Shown here in pieces: positions 1 through 7,557 of a stretch of DNA of 29,409 nucleotides. Under the pieces are notes generated by a model. The model was not told where the DNA came from. It saw only the letters and a list, made by a program, of their open reading frames with translations, and did not search any database. The stretch covers positions 1 to 29,409 of the forward strand of contig CAKSYU010000023.1 in NCBI GenBank assembly GCA_934524965.1, in the 5' to 3' direction. Both the position numbers and the translations under genes were made by a program. The stretch is from an uncultured Angelakisella sp. GTDB taxonomy: Bacteria; Bacillota; Clostridia; Oscillospirales; Ruminococcaceae. The number at the start of each line of letters is the position of its first letter. Within the stretch, counting starts at the first letter, position 1.

Positions 1-93
1 ACTCTCGCTGAGGGTCAGAAGGTCACCTTCGACACCGAGCCCGATCCCAAGGATACCGGCAAGCTGCGCGCTGTCAATGTTATCCCCCAGTAA
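1..93 (+). CDS. Cold-shock protein, C-terminal fragment
   Basis: The window opens inside a reading frame of 30 codons ending in TAA at 91-93. The translation (LAEGQKVTFDTE, then LRAVNVIPQ) matches the last strands of the CspA/CspB family, small OB-fold RNA chaperones that bind single-stranded RNA in the cytoplasm, where the C terminus typically reads EGxKVxF...AxNV. The start and the RNP1/RNP2 motifs lie left of the window. A strong terminator follows directly, so this gene ends its own transcript. The family call rests on this short tail only. Confidence 0.75.
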   Translation, partial: TLAEGQKVTFDTEPDPKDTGKLRAVNVIPQ

Positions 94-106
94 TTAAACC
101 GATCCG

Positions 107-140
107 AAGCTCCCTGCCCTGCGGCGGGGAGCTTTTTCTT
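107..140 (+). terminator. Rho-independent terminator after cold-shock gene
   Basis: AAGCTCCC (107-114) pairs with GGGAGCTT (126-133) across a GC-rich loop and is followed by TTTCTTTT. It separates the cold-shock gene from the next promoter. Confidence 0.85.
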
Positions 141-154
141 TTGGGGCGGACGCC

Positions 155-183
155 TTGCCGTAAGGCGCCGGATACGGTATAAT
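155..183 (+). promoter_or_regulatory. SigA-type promoter of phosphatase-xdhC run
   Basis: The -35 box is TTGCCG (155-160), the spacer 17 nt, and the -10 box a perfect TATAAT (178-183). The expected start is near 190, leaving a leader of about 30 nt before the 223 start codon. Confidence 0.75.
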
Positions 184-222
184 GGGGCTGTATGTAATAT
201 CCTGCCGAAAGGGGAAATGACC

Positions 223-771
223 ATGAAAACGACATTCTATCTGGTGCGGCACGGGCAGCCCGACTGGGACTGGGCGGAGGCCATGCGCTTTTACGGACCG
301 TGCAGCGCCTACATGCCGCTGACGCCGCTGGGTGTGCAGCAGATCGAGCATGCCGCCTGCGACCCGGCGCTGCGGGGAGCGAAGCTCATTCTTGCCTCGC
401 CCTACACCCGCACCATGCAGTCGGCGCAGATCCTTTCCCGACGGCTTGACCTGCCGGTGATGGTGGAGTGGGAGCTGCACGAATGGCTGTACGACCGTGA
501 TATGCGCGGCGACCTGCCGGCGGCGGGGGAGCGCTTTGGGCGGGAGGATATGACCCGCTGCTTTTACCACTACATGGAGCATGACGAGCTGACCGGCGAG
601 GACAACTGCGAGACCTATGCCGTCATCGCGGAGCGGGTGCTGGGCTGCCTGCGCCGCTACGACGGGCAGGCGGAAAAGATCATTGTAGTGTGCCACGAGG
701 GTGTGATCCGCAGTGTGACCGGCATGAAAGCGGTCAACCTGGGGCAGGTCGTACCCGTTCGGCTGGAATAA
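223..771 (+). CDS. Histidine phosphatase (phosphoglycerate mutase-like) family protein
   Basis: A 182-residue cytoplasmic enzyme of histidine phosphatase clan 1. The phosphate-accepting RHG motif is at residues 9-11, followed by the family's SPYTRTMQSA segment and, near the C terminus, CHEGVIRS carrying the second catalytic histidine. Known members hydrolyse sugar phosphates, cofactor intermediates such as alpha-ribazole phosphate, or phosphoproteins; the substrate here cannot be told. There are ATGs at 217 and 223. I take 223 because AGGGG (210-214) lies 8 nt before it and only 2 nt before 217. The gene has its own strong promoter and heads a same-strand run with xdhC and a ferredoxin, separated from xdhC by a cloverleaf element. 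A metabolite-repair role beside XdhC is only a guess. Confidence 0.85.
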   Translation: MKTTFYLVRHGQPDWDWAEAMRFYGPCSAYMPLTPLGVQQIEHAACDPALRGAKLILASPYTRTMQSAQILSRRLDLPVMVEWELHEWLYDRDMRGDLPAAGERFGREDMTRCFYHYMEHDELTGEDNCETYAVIAERVLGCLRRYDGQAEKIIVVCHEGVIRSVTGMKAVNLGQVVPVRLE

Positions 772-828
772 GGCACGGGGGAAGCCGCGAAAGGGCGGCT
801 CCCCGCAAAGCCCGCGGAGAGCGGGAAA

Positions 829-931
829 CCGACCGCAGGGCGCCCGCCTGCGGCGGGCAGAGCGGGCGAAGCCCGCGGTGTGGGAGGGTTCCGGCAGAGC
901 CGGAACCCTCCCACACCAGCCCTGCGGTCGG
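829..931 (+). repeat. Cloverleaf element CL1 (closing stem plus three hairpins)
   Basis: The closing arms are CCGACCGCAGGGC (829-841) and its exact complement (919-931). Inside are hairpin 1 (842-848/852-858, loop TGC), hairpin 2 (862-867/871-876, loop GAA) and hairpin 3 (877-895/899-917, 19 bp, loop AGA). Only four bases at the junction are unpaired. It starts 57 nt after the phosphatase stop codon and precedes xdhC. The flanks (781-828, 932-955) carry further small GC-rich hairpins. Confidence 0.85.
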
Positions 932-971
932 CTGCTGCCCCCTGCGCGGGGTGGAAAAGGAGAAGGAGACC

Positions 972-1919
972 ATGAAGGAGAGGATCACGCTGCTGTGCCG
1001 CGCGCTGCGCGGCGGGCAGCCCGCCGTGACTGCCCTTGTGACGGGGTGCCGCGGGGCGACGCCGCGCGCCCCGGGGGCGCTGCTGGTGCTGACGGCGGAG
1101 AGTGCCGCCGGTACGGTGGGCGGCGGGCAGGCGGAGCACGATATCTTAGCGCCGGCGCGGGCGATGCTGGACGGCGGGCTGCCGGTACAGCAGGACTGGC
1201 ACCAGTGCCTTTCCGCCGAGGAGCTGCGCCACATGGGGCAGGAATACGGCGGGGAGGAGGAGATCCTGCTGCTGCGGTGGACGCCGCGCGACCTGCCGCT
1301 GGCGGAGCAGATGGCGCTTGCCATGGAGCAGAACGCCGACTGCGCCCTGCGGATAGAATATGACAAGACCGGCTGGCGGGGCACCCTGCTGCCGGAAGCC
1401 GTGACCGCTGCCGAGGAAGGCTGCTTTACCCTGAAGTTGCGGGAGGGCGGGCGGTGCTATGTCTTCGGCGGGGGACATGTCAGTCAGGCGCTGGTGCCGC
1501 TGCTGGGCAGTGTGGACTTTGCCTGCGTGGTGCTGGACGAGCGCCCCGACTATGCTTCCCCCATCGTATTCCCCACGGCGGAGACCCGCTGCGGGGCGCT
1601 GCCGGCGCTTGCCGCCGCCATTCCCTTTACGGCGGGGGACAGCGTCATTATTATGACGAGGGGGCACCAGGGGGACTACGAGGTGCTGTGCGAGGCGCTG
1701 CGCAGTCCGGTATGGTACCTTGGCATGGTGGGCAGCCGCCGCAAAATGGAGGCGACCTTTGGGCGGCTGCGACAGGACGGCTTTACCGAGGACGACCTGC
1801 GGCGCATCGTGACGCCCATCGGGTTGGCGATCGACGCCGAGACCCCTGCCGAGATCGCGGTGAGCATTGCCGCGCAGCTGATCCAGAAGCGGGCGGCGCG
1901 GCGGCGGGAGAACGGCTAA
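972..1919 (+). CDS. XdhC/CoxI family molybdenum-enzyme maturation protein
   Basis: This 315-residue protein has both halves of the XdhC family. The N-terminal XdhC/CoxI domain shows GCRGATPRAPGA (about 25-36) and GTVGGGQAE (47-55). The C-terminal Rossmann-like domain shows FGGGHVSQ (165-172), then LDERPDYA, MTRGHQGD, YLGMVGSRRK and PIGLAI. Characterised XdhC proteins bind molybdenum cofactor, assist its sulfuration and insert it into xanthine dehydrogenase-type hydroxylases; related proteins serve selenium-dependent molybdenum hydroxylases in Clostridia. No hydroxylase gene is present in this window, so the client enzyme must lie elsewhere. The start is ATG 972, preceded by AAGGAGA at 963-969. 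The frame stays open upstream into the cloverleaf, but that has no ribosome site and is not coding. Confidence 0.9.
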   Translation: MKERITLLCRALRGGQPAVTALVTGCRGATPRAPGALLVLTAESAAGTVGGGQAEHDILAPARAMLDGGLPVQQDWHQCLSAEELRHMGQEYGGEEEILLLRWTPRDLPLAEQMALAMEQNADCALRIEYDKTGWRGTLLPEAVTAAEEGCFTLKLREGGRCYVFGGGHVSQALVPLLGSVDFACVVLDERPDYASPIVFPTAETRCGALPALAAAIPFTAGDSVIIMTRGHQGDYEVLCEALRSPVWYLGMVGSRRKMEATFGRLRQDGFTEDDLRRIVTPIGLAIDAETPAEIAVSIAAQLIQKRAARRRENG

Positions 1920-1960
1920 GGATCTTTTATAGAGTAAAACAGGGGCAGAGACCCGGACGG

Positions 1961-2048
1961 TCGCCCGCAGGGCGCTCCGGCGCAGCCGGAGCCGACGGTC
2001 CCCGACCGTCGAAGCCGCCCCCGCGGGGGCGGCTTGCCCTGCGGGCGA
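1961..2048 (+). repeat. Cloverleaf element CL2
   Basis: The closing arms are TCGCCCGCAGGGC (1961-1973) and its exact complement (2036-2048). Three hairpins abut with no unpaired junction base: 1974-1981/1985-1992 (loop GCA), 1993-2000/2004-2011 (loop CCC) and 2012-2021/2026-2035 (loop CGCG). It lies 41 nt after the xdhC stop. Confidence 0.9.
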
Positions 2049-2176
2049 ACCTGCCGCTTTAGGGAAAGCCGCCGCGCTTTCTTCAAGACCTGTTCCAAGT
2101 GTTTACCCGCAGAGCTTCGGGATACGCACAGACCAATATCACGGCGGAGCCGAGAACCGCCGAGGGGGAGGAGCTT

Positions 2177-2365
2177 ATGATAAAAATAACACCGGATTTT
2201 CCGTGTATCCACTGCGGGGCGTGCGCCAAGGCGTGCAGCCACGGGGTCATTAAAATGGTGCCGAATGAGGAGGGCAAGCCTGTTCCCAAGGTCTCCTTTG
2301 CCTCCTGCCGGTACTGCCGCGCCTGCCGCTGGGCGTGTCCGGTCATTCCGCGGGAGGAAGTCTGA
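2177..2365 (+). CDS. Small 2x[4Fe-4S] ferredoxin-like protein
   Basis: This 62-residue protein has two cysteine clusters, CIHCGACAKAC and CRYCRACRWAC, each C-x2-C-x2-C-x3-C, expected to hold two [4Fe-4S] clusters and carry electrons in the cytoplasm. The first lacks the usual proline after the fourth cysteine (CSHG); the second has CP. The second segment is unusually arginine-rich. The start is ATG 2177, placed by GGGGGAGGAG at 2164-2173; an upstream in-frame start at 2099 has no ribosome site. It follows xdhC on the same strand after cloverleaf CL2 and could pass electrons to or from the molybdenum hydroxylase served by XdhC; that link is inference from position only. Confidence 0.85.
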   Translation: MIKITPDFPCIHCGACAKACSHGVIKMVPNEEGKPVPKVSFASCRYCRACRWACPVIPREEV

Positions 2366-2371
2366 GCGGCG

Positions 2372-2387
2372 GGGAAAAATTTTTCCC
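2372..2387. promoter_or_regulatory. Loopless 16-nt palindrome
   Basis: GGGAAAAATTTTTCCC is a perfect palindrome 6 nt after the ferredoxin stop. It could be a weak terminator or a protein-binding site in front of the lipoprotein gene. Nothing distinguishes the two. Confidence 0.35.
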
Positions 2388-2468
2388 AAAACCATGTCAC
2401 ATTCCGCGGGGGCGGAGCGTTTATAAGGGTGAGAGTAAAAAACGCCGAAGCCGGAGGAGGAATACCGC

Positions 2469-3554
2469 ATGAAGAAAAGCTTTTGGGCCGCCGCGCTGCT
2501 TGCCCTGTGCCTTTTGCTGCTGGCAGGCTGCGGCAGCGAAAAGGAACTGAGCGGCACCATCGTGGAATACCTGCGTGAGGGAAATGAGATCAGCGCCTTT
2601 TTGATGGAACAGGACGGCAAGGTCATCGGGGTACGGCTGACCGACGAGACCGGCATATACCCCGACCTTGTGGACATCACCGACGAAGCGCTGCGGTGTG
2701 CCGAATATCCCCGTATGGGGGTAACGGTGACCGGTACGAAAGCGGAAGAAAGCCTGACCGCGGCAGACGGTACCGCCGTGCCCACCTACACAGCATCGGT
2801 CATCATCATTGACAGTATCCCCTACGGGGAGCCGCTGACGCTGACGGACGGCACCACCATAGCGGTGCGGCAGAACAGCCTGGGGCTGGCGTACTACGCG
2901 CCGGACGGCACCAATCTGGTGCAGAGCTATATCCAGATCCCGAATGACATCTTGGTTGCCCGCGTGGATTTTGACATTGTCTCCATGGAGGTGCAGGACA
3001 AGATACGGGCGCACTATGAGGAGCTGGGCTATTTCTTTGATACCGAGTACCAGGTGGAGCGGGCGTGGGCGGAGTACAATAAACTGGGAAAGCCGAAGGA
3101 TTTTCGGGCGTACGTGCTGCACCAGTCCACCTCCTGCAGCTTTTACAATGAGCGGGCCGTCTTTTACAGCACCTGGGTGACGCTTTCCGACAGCGCGCAC
3201 CGCCGCTACGATAAATTCTTCCACGCCGTTTTTGACCGCGAGACCGGCGAGCAGATCCCGATGTGGTCGCTGTTCAAGCCCGACGAAAGCATGATGCGGC
3301 AGTGGCTGCTAATCCATCTGGAACCGATCGACATGGAATGGCGGGCAACGCTGGCGGAAAGTCTGGAGCCAGAGTGGATCTCCTTTGGGAGCGATTTTCT
3401 CTATATTCTGATTCCTTTGGACGCGCTGCCGGAGGGCAAGGGTCCGCTGCAGGCGGGGCTGAGCTATGATGAGGAGCTGACGGCGATGCTGCAGGATTGG
3501 GTGCTTCCCATTCGACTTACGGAAGATGACCTGCCCGATGGGGGAAATGAATAA
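2469..3554 (+). CDS. Lipoprotein with DUF3298/RsiV-like C-terminal region
   Basis: A 361-residue exported lipoprotein. It has a short positive N terminus, a hydrophobic stretch and lipobox LLAGC with Cys21 as the lipidation site, so it should sit on the outer face of the membrane. The C-terminal part (from about residue 205: YNERAVFYSTWVTLSD, FHAVFDRETGEQIPMWSLF, then DFLYILIPLDAL) resembles the DUF3298 fold found in RsiV-type lysozyme-sensing anti-sigma factors and in many Clostridial lipoproteins. No transmembrane anti-sigma domain is present. ATG 2469 follows GGAGGAGGAA. It is the last gene before a terminator and a large hairpin mosaic. The lipoprotein call is firm; the family call is from pattern recall. 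Confidence 0.75.
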   Translation: MKKSFWAAALLALCLLLLAGCGSEKELSGTIVEYLREGNEISAFLMEQDGKVIGVRLTDETGIYPDLVDITDEALRCAEYPRMGVTVTGTKAEESLTAADGTAVPTYTASVIIIDSIPYGEPLTLTDGTTIAVRQNSLGLAYYAPDGTNLVQSYIQIPNDILVARVDFDIVSMEVQDKIRAHYEELGYFFDTEYQVERAWAEYNKLGKPKDFRAYVLHQSTSCSFYNERAVFYSTWVTLSDSAHRRYDKFFHAVFDRETGEQIPMWSLFKPDESMMRQWLLIHLEPIDMEWRATLAESLEPEWISFGSDFLYILIPLDALPEGKGPLQAGLSYDEELTAMLQDWVLPIRLTEDDLPDGGNE

Positions 3555-3560
3555 TAAAAG

Positions 3561-3597
3561 CCGCCCCGTGTACCGATGGTATGCGGGGCGGAGATTT
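3561..3597 (+). terminator. Terminator after lipoprotein gene
   Basis: CCGCCCCG (3561-3568) pairs with CGGGGCGG (3584-3591), with an inner GTACC/GGTAT stem, followed by AGATTTTC. The tail is short of T residues, so strength is uncertain. Confidence 0.65.
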
Positions 3598-3615
3598 TCA
3601 GCGACGCTGAAAGCG

Positions 3616-4397
3616 TAAAAGTTTTCGGTGGGGCTTTTTTCAAAAGGCTTGCGAAATCCAAAGGCAGCGCCGCCGCGACCTGCAAGAGAGGGCGCACCCT
3701 TGGCTGCGGGTTTTGCTGATTGTCCTTTCACCGAGTAGGTGAAAACGGCTTATTTAGGCTTGATTTGTTGTCGCCTAACGGCGTCGCAAAGTCTTTTTCA
3801 TGACATGGTTTGCACGCCTATCCGGCGGGGACTTCCTTTTGCTCGTGCGCGTCGTCGCGGGCTACGCTCCATGTCGGGTCGCTATTCCTACGGAATAGAC
3901 AACCCTCCAACGCTCCGCCGCTCCTCCTTTCCCCAACGGGTCGTGCGACCCATCGGGGTCCCCTATTGCAAAACACGCTTGGGGATACCCCGAGACCCCC
4001 ACGCTCGTCGGGCGCAACCTGCGCTTCAATCGGGCAGACCCTCCGCTACACTACGGGTAGCCCTCTCCACTGCGGTGCGCCCCCCTCTCCCCAAAAAGTC
4101 TTACGACTTTTCGGGGACCCCTATTTGCCCGCTCGGAACGGGCTACGCCGTCCCGAAGCGTGGGCTAAACGGTGCTTATAAGGTGTCGCAGACGCATCTG
4201 CCCCCTCTCCCTCCCCTCCCCCGAAACGGGGGAGGGGGTTCCTGTCCTACCTACTGCTTGTTGTACTTTGGCGCTTGGCAAGTGCCGACTGCTATGGACA
4301 GTATGGAGATAGTCAGCTATAAAGTATTAGCCCGCTGGCAGCATAGCTTTTCTCCTCAAAGGAGGGGAACTATGGTACGGGTGAGCAAACACTTTTG
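3616..4397 (+). repeat. Hairpin-necklace repeat, copy A
   Basis: A gene-free mosaic filling the gap between the lipoprotein and the XRE gene. The left end (TTTTCGGTGGGGC, then TTCAAAAGGCTTGCG) and right end (CTCCTCAAAGGAGGGGAACT followed by GAGCAAACACTTTT) match copies B and C. Hairpins include TTTCACC/GGTGAAA, CGCC-TAA-CGGCG, GGGTCGT-GCGACCC, AAAAGTC-TTACGACTTTT, GCCCGCTCGG/CCGTCCCGAAGCG and CCCTCCCC/GGGGAGGG near 4210-4240. Positions 3763-4310 are, by eye, near-identical to the complement of 19062-19512. Open frames across it lack ribosome sites and follow from this nucleotide conservation, so I do not call them genes. Confidence 0.8.
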
Positions 4398-4454
4398 GGG
4401 TTGCTGAACAGTTAGTGCAAGGGGAAAGTTTCTTTCTGCGGCTTGGTCATGGTG

Positions 4455-4661
4455 CTATGGTTTTTTGCGGAGTTCCCGACCTACCAAATAATCCAGAGTC
4501 ACACCATAGAGGTCTGCCAATCTGACCGCGGTGCCCAGCGGGAGGGAACGGGAGCCGCTTTCGTAGCGAGAGTACAAGGACTGGTCACAATAGAGATACT
4601 GCGCGATCTTGAGCTGGGAATAGCCGCGATGCTCCCGTAATTCTTTGATCTTCAACTTCAT
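4455..4661 (-). CDS. XRE-family helix-turn-helix regulator (small)
   Basis: A 68-residue, single-domain Cro/CI-type DNA-binding protein. It starts MKLKIKELREHRGYSQLKIA, the classic first helices, followed by recognition-helix segment QSLYSRYESGSRSLP and the stabilising helix LADLYGVTLDYLVG. No effector domain follows. Such small XRE proteins usually act as repressors; targets are unknown. It is alone between necklace copy A and the MATE exporter, on the same strand as the exporter but downstream of it, beyond that gene's terminator. It is the only intact gene in this window that clearly ends in TAG. Confidence 0.85.
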   Translation of the reverse strand: MKLKIKELREHRGYSQLKIAQYLYCDQSLYSRYESGSRSLPLGTAVRLADLYGVTLDYLVGRELRKKP

Positions 4662-4728
4662 TTATATCACCCGCATTTATTTTACTATTAAAAGTGGGAA
4701 GCGGGCGCGTTTAGGACAAACGGGCATA

Positions 4729-4760
4729 AAATTCCCCTGCCGACCGCGGCAGGGGAATTT
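4729..4760 (-). terminator. Terminator after MATE gene
   Basis: A perfect 14-bp stem (AAATTCCCCTGCCG at 4729-4742 with its complement at 4747-4760, loop ACCG). Read on the minus strand it is followed by TTTTAT. It begins a few bases after the exporter's stop. Confidence 0.85.
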
Positions 4761-4765
4761 CACTT

Positions 4766-6136
4766 TTAGTGCCTGACCGGTTCGCCGCTGCGGTGCCCCG
4801 GGGCGGTGAGCCAATCGGCTTTATAATAATAGATAAGCAGGAACAAACTGCTGAGCGCCCATGTGATGGGATAGACCCAGTTCACCACGGCGATGCTTTG
4901 GTAAATGGGGGTGGCGATGGAGATGATGGTAACACGCACCAAACACCAGAACGCCAGCATGGAGATCATGGGAATGACCGCGCGGCCCGCGCCGCGCATG
5001 ACTGCCGCCAGACAGTGCGAAAGCGCCAGCAGGCAGAAGAACAGGGAACAGGTGCGCATCTTCTGCACGCCGAAGGCGATCGCCGCCGGCTCCTGCGTAA
5101 ATGCCTTGATGAGAATGGGCGCCAGCCAGTACAGCAGGGCACCGATCGCCTCCGCGATGACGACCGAGCAGACGATGCCGAACCGCGCGCCTTGACGGGT
5201 ACGCTTCAGCTCGCCCGCGCCCAGATTCTGCCCGACGAAGGTGGTGATGGCGGAGGTGAAGCTGGTGATGGGCAGGAAGGCGAAGCCCTCTACCTTGGCA
5301 TACGCGCCGCAGCCGCTCATTGCCATTTCGCCAAAGGAATTGATATTGGACTGCACCACCACATTTGCCAGCGCGATGACGGAATTCTGCAAGCCGCTGG
5401 GCAGACCGTAGGAGAGGATCATGCGGGTCATTTCGGGGTCGAAGCGGATCTCCCGCCACTTGACCTGACACTCGCCGGAAACGGGGCTGAGCAGCCGACC
5501 CATGCACAGGAACACGCTGACGAACTGTGAAAGAACGGTTGCCAGCGCCGCACCGTCCACGTCCATCTTAAAGACGGCGATCAATAAAATATCCAGCACG
5601 ACATTGGTGATGGAGGAGATGATGAGGTAATAGAGCGGGTGGCGGCTGTCGCCCACCGCCTGCATGACGCCGCGGCACTGGTTATACATGACCAGACCGA
5701 TGCTGCCCGCGAAGTAGGTGCGGATATAGGCGACCGACTGCGGCATGACGTCCTCCGGCGTACCCATCCATTGCAGGATCTGCGGGGTAAACAGCATGCC
5801 CACGACGGTGAGGATCACGCCTGCCGCCAGACCAAAGGCGATATTGGTGTGAATGGCGGCGCGCATCTTTTCCACCTCGCGGGAGCCGAAAAAGCGGGAG
5901 ACTACCACGCCTGCGCCCATCGAGATGCCGCCGAAGAAGCCCACCAGCAGGAAAATAAGGGTGCCGGTGCCGGTAACGGCTGCCAGCGCGCTGTTGCCCA
6001 GCAGATTGCCGACGATGAGGGCATCGGCGGTATTGTAGAGCTGCTGGAACAAAAAGCCCAAAAACAGCGGAATCGCAAAGGATACGAGCTGTTTGGCAAT
6101 GGGTCCTTCGGTCATTCTTATCTCGGCTTTAGCCAC
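4766..6136 (-). CDS. MATE family efflux transporter
   Basis: A 456-residue polytopic inner-membrane protein with about 12 hydrophobic segments in two related halves, as in MATE Na+- or H+-coupled multidrug and metabolite exporters. The N-terminal signature IPLFLGFLFQQLYNTADALI and the repeated glycine-rich loops (GGISMGAGVVVSRFFG; FVGQNLGAGELKRT in the second half) are typical. Length fits the family. The start is GTG at 6136: AAAGGAG sits 10 nt upstream and no ATG is better placed. It has its own promoter (6205-6233) with a stable hairpin at the 5' end of the leader, and its own terminator. Substrate cannot be inferred. Confidence 0.9.
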   Translation of the reverse strand: MAKAEIRMTEGPIAKQLVSFAIPLFLGFLFQQLYNTADALIVGNLLGNSALAAVTGTGTLIFLLVGFFGGISMGAGVVVSRFFGSREVEKMRAAIHTNIAFGLAAGVILTVVGMLFTPQILQWMGTPEDVMPQSVAYIRTYFAGSIGLVMYNQCRGVMQAVGDSRHPLYYLIISSITNVVLDILLIAVFKMDVDGAALATVLSQFVSVFLCMGRLLSPVSGECQVKWREIRFDPEMTRMILSYGLPSGLQNSVIALANVVVQSNINSFGEMAMSGCGAYAKVEGFAFLPITSFTSAITTFVGQNLGAGELKRTRQGARFGIVCSVVIAEAIGALLYWLAPILIKAFTQEPAAIAFGVQKMRTCSLFFCLLALSHCLAAVMRGAGRAVIPMISMLAFWCLVRVTIISIATPIYQSIAVVNWVYPITWALSSLFLLIYYYKADWLTAPGHRSGEPVRH

Positions 6137-6179
6137 GGTGCGGGGTCTCCTTTCACATGGGACGAATTTTAGACAAAAT

Positions 6180-6193
6180 CCCCCTTTTGGGGG
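6180..6193 (-). promoter_or_regulatory. Hairpin at 5' end of MATE leader
   Basis: CCCCC-TTTT-GGGGG, followed on the minus strand by ATTTTGT. It begins about 5 nt after the predicted transcription start, so it may protect the 5' end or act as a weak attenuator. Confidence 0.35.
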
Positions 6194-6204
6194 AAACTCA
6201 TTGT

Positions 6205-6233
6205 ATTATAGCAGATTTTCGGGGGCGGTGCAA
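6205..6233 (-). promoter_or_regulatory. SigA-type promoter of MATE gene
   Basis: On the minus strand: -35 TTGCAC (6233-6228), spacer 17 nt, -10 TATAAT (6210-6205). Confidence 0.7.
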
Positions 6234-6258
6234 GGGGCTGCCGCCCGTGGCTCCCCCC

Positions 6259-6287
6259 TTGAAGCCGCCCGAAAAATGTGGTAGGGT
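6259..6287 (+). promoter_or_regulatory. Possible promoter of GNAT gene
   Basis: TTGAAG (6259-6264), 17 nt, TAGGGT (6282-6287). The spacing is ideal but the -10 box is poor. A TATAAG at 6287 has no -35 partner at proper distance. It diverges from the MATE promoter. Confidence 0.35.
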
Positions 6288-6345
6288 ATAAGCATATCCG
6301 GCGGGGAAGCCGGACAGCCCAACGAAACCTGACCGGAGAGGAAAA

Positions 6346-7194
6346 ATGATACAAGAGATCCGTTCCTTTGCGCGCTATGAGGAGTTTATCCGAAAGATCG
6401 CGGCAGACCCCGACCGCAAAGACCCGCATTTTACCTATAATGAAGACAACTTATACCGCGCCATGGAGAACCCCAATGCGAAAGCGTACATCGTCACGGA
6501 AAACGATGTGATTACGGGACTTTTTGTGTGGCTGGTTCTGCCGGAGGAAGCGTATATCGAGCTGCTGGTGGGGCTTTCGGGGAGCGGCGACGCCTTTCGG
6601 GAGATGCTGGCTTTCCTTGAAAGGGAGTACCCGCACTGTCAAATGGATTTTGTCATCAGCCCGAGAAATACCGCCTTGCGGCAGGTGCTGGAGGAGAAAA
6701 AGGCCGCCTTTGACCCCGAACAGGTAAAAATGCGCTGGGAAGGCGCGGCAGCCGTCCAACCCCATCATAACATCACGCTGCTCAGCCCTGCCTTTGAGGA
6801 GCAGTACCGTACCCTGCACGATACCGAGACCTACTGGACTGCCGATAAGGTACTGGCGGCAGGGGATCGCTTTCGGGTCTTTATCGCAGCGGAGGGGCAG
6901 CGGCTGCTCGGCTACCTTGATGTGACCTATGCCTATGAGGAAAACGAGCCTTACGCGCTGTGGGTCGATGAAGCATACGCGGGGCAGGGATATGAGGAGG
7001 CGCTGCTGGCTGCCGCTGCCGCGGCAAATGCGCCGAACCGCATGATCGCCTTTATTGATGCCGACGATGCCGCCATGAATAAGATCTACCGCGCGGCGGG
7101 CTTTGTTCCCGTGGCGGGGCAGAACCATATCTATGCCTCTTACCGTCACTTGACAAGGACACACACGCTTTTCGACGGCGCCAATCAGCGCTGA
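6346..7194 (+). CDS. Double-domain GNAT family N-acetyltransferase
   Basis: A 282-residue cytoplasmic protein that looks like two GNAT (Gcn5-related acetyl-CoA transferase) folds in tandem. The N-terminal half has AYIVTENDVITGLFVWLV and YIELLVGLSGSGDAFREML. The C-terminal half has FIAAEGQRLLGYLDVTYAY, then ALWVDEAYAGQGYEEALLAA, where the acetyl-CoA loop (usually R/Q-x-x-G-x-G/A) is degenerate, and NKIYRAAGFVPV, the common final GNAT strand. Often one half of such a pair is inactive; I cannot say which. The start ATG 6346 is preceded by GGAGAGGAA. The acceptor substrate is unknown. No terminator lies close; the first good one is 220 nt downstream. Confidence 0.8.
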   Translation: MIQEIRSFARYEEFIRKIAADPDRKDPHFTYNEDNLYRAMENPNAKAYIVTENDVITGLFVWLVLPEEAYIELLVGLSGSGDAFREMLAFLEREYPHCQMDFVISPRNTALRQVLEEKKAAFDPEQVKMRWEGAAAVQPHHNITLLSPAFEEQYRTLHDTETYWTADKVLAAGDRFRVFIAAEGQRLLGYLDVTYAYEENEPYALWVDEAYAGQGYEEALLAAAAAANAPNRMIAFIDADDAAMNKIYRAAGFVPVAGQNHIYASYRHLTRTHTLFDGANQR

Positions 7195-7414
7195 CGGCGT
7201 CATCGAACCTTGAAATACGCAAGTATTCCTGCGGTTCTCTTCCTTGTCATCATCTGATTTTCCCTCGCCGAAAAGTCCTGCGGAGTTTTTGTGCGGCGAA
7301 GATGGCAGACCGGCGCCTGTTGATGAGCCGCGCAATACCATACGGCATTTCTGCCGCGCAAAAACCGTATGTGCTCTTATCAAGCGACGGTACCATACCT
7401 GAATAACAGCAGGA

Positions 7415-7446
7415 GCGTCTTTCCCTCACCGGGGCAGACGCCTTTT
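7415..7446 (+). terminator. Terminator-like hairpin between GNAT gene and spoIIID
   Basis: GCGTCT (7415-7420) pairs with AGACGC (7436-7441), followed by CTTTTT. It probably ends transcripts arriving from the GNAT gene. Confidence 0.6.
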
Positions 7447-7481
7447 TGGCGCGGGACAGCGCCCTCTGCCCGCCCAAAACC

Positions 7482-7511
7482 GCATAAAGCGCCGCCCTGC
7501 CGCATATAGAT
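7482..7511 (+). promoter_or_regulatory. Candidate SigE-type promoter of spoIIID
   Basis: GCATAAA (7482-7488), 14 nt, CATATAGAT (7503-7511). This resembles the mother-cell SigE consensus (G-x-ATA at -35, CATA-x-A-x-T at -10) known to drive spoIIID in Bacillus. The match is by eye. Confidence 0.4.
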
Positions 7512-7557
7512 GCACCAAGAACCCGCGTGAAACTAACTGGGGGGAGGTCATCTCATC

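Larger units (their letters stand above)
7195..7557. other. Gene-free leader region before spoIIID
   Basis: This 363-nt gap has no supported gene. It holds a CGGCA-TTTC-TGCCG hairpin (7343-7356) whose left arm overlaps a competing pair CATACGG (7339-7345)/CCGTATG (7375-7381), a terminator-like hairpin (7415-7446) and a SigE-like promoter (7482-7511). A minus-strand frame across 7250-7477 has no ribosome site. Confidence 0.5.

Noticed and set aside
829..931. Cloverleaf elements as tRNA genes
   Set aside because: Four arms, but no T-loop GTTCGA, no anticodon-sized 7-nt loop, no CCA end and triloops throughout.
690..971. N-terminal extension of xdhC back to 690
   Set aside because: It would cross the phosphatase gene end and cloverleaf CL1; XdhC homology and the ribosome site begin at 972.
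3739..4407. Open frames of 222 and 123 codons through necklace copy A, with a similar minus-strand frame at 18931-19467
   Set aside because: No ribosome site, Ser/Pro/Arg-rich translation, several frames open at once, and the protein likeness follows from nucleotide identity of the two repeat copies.
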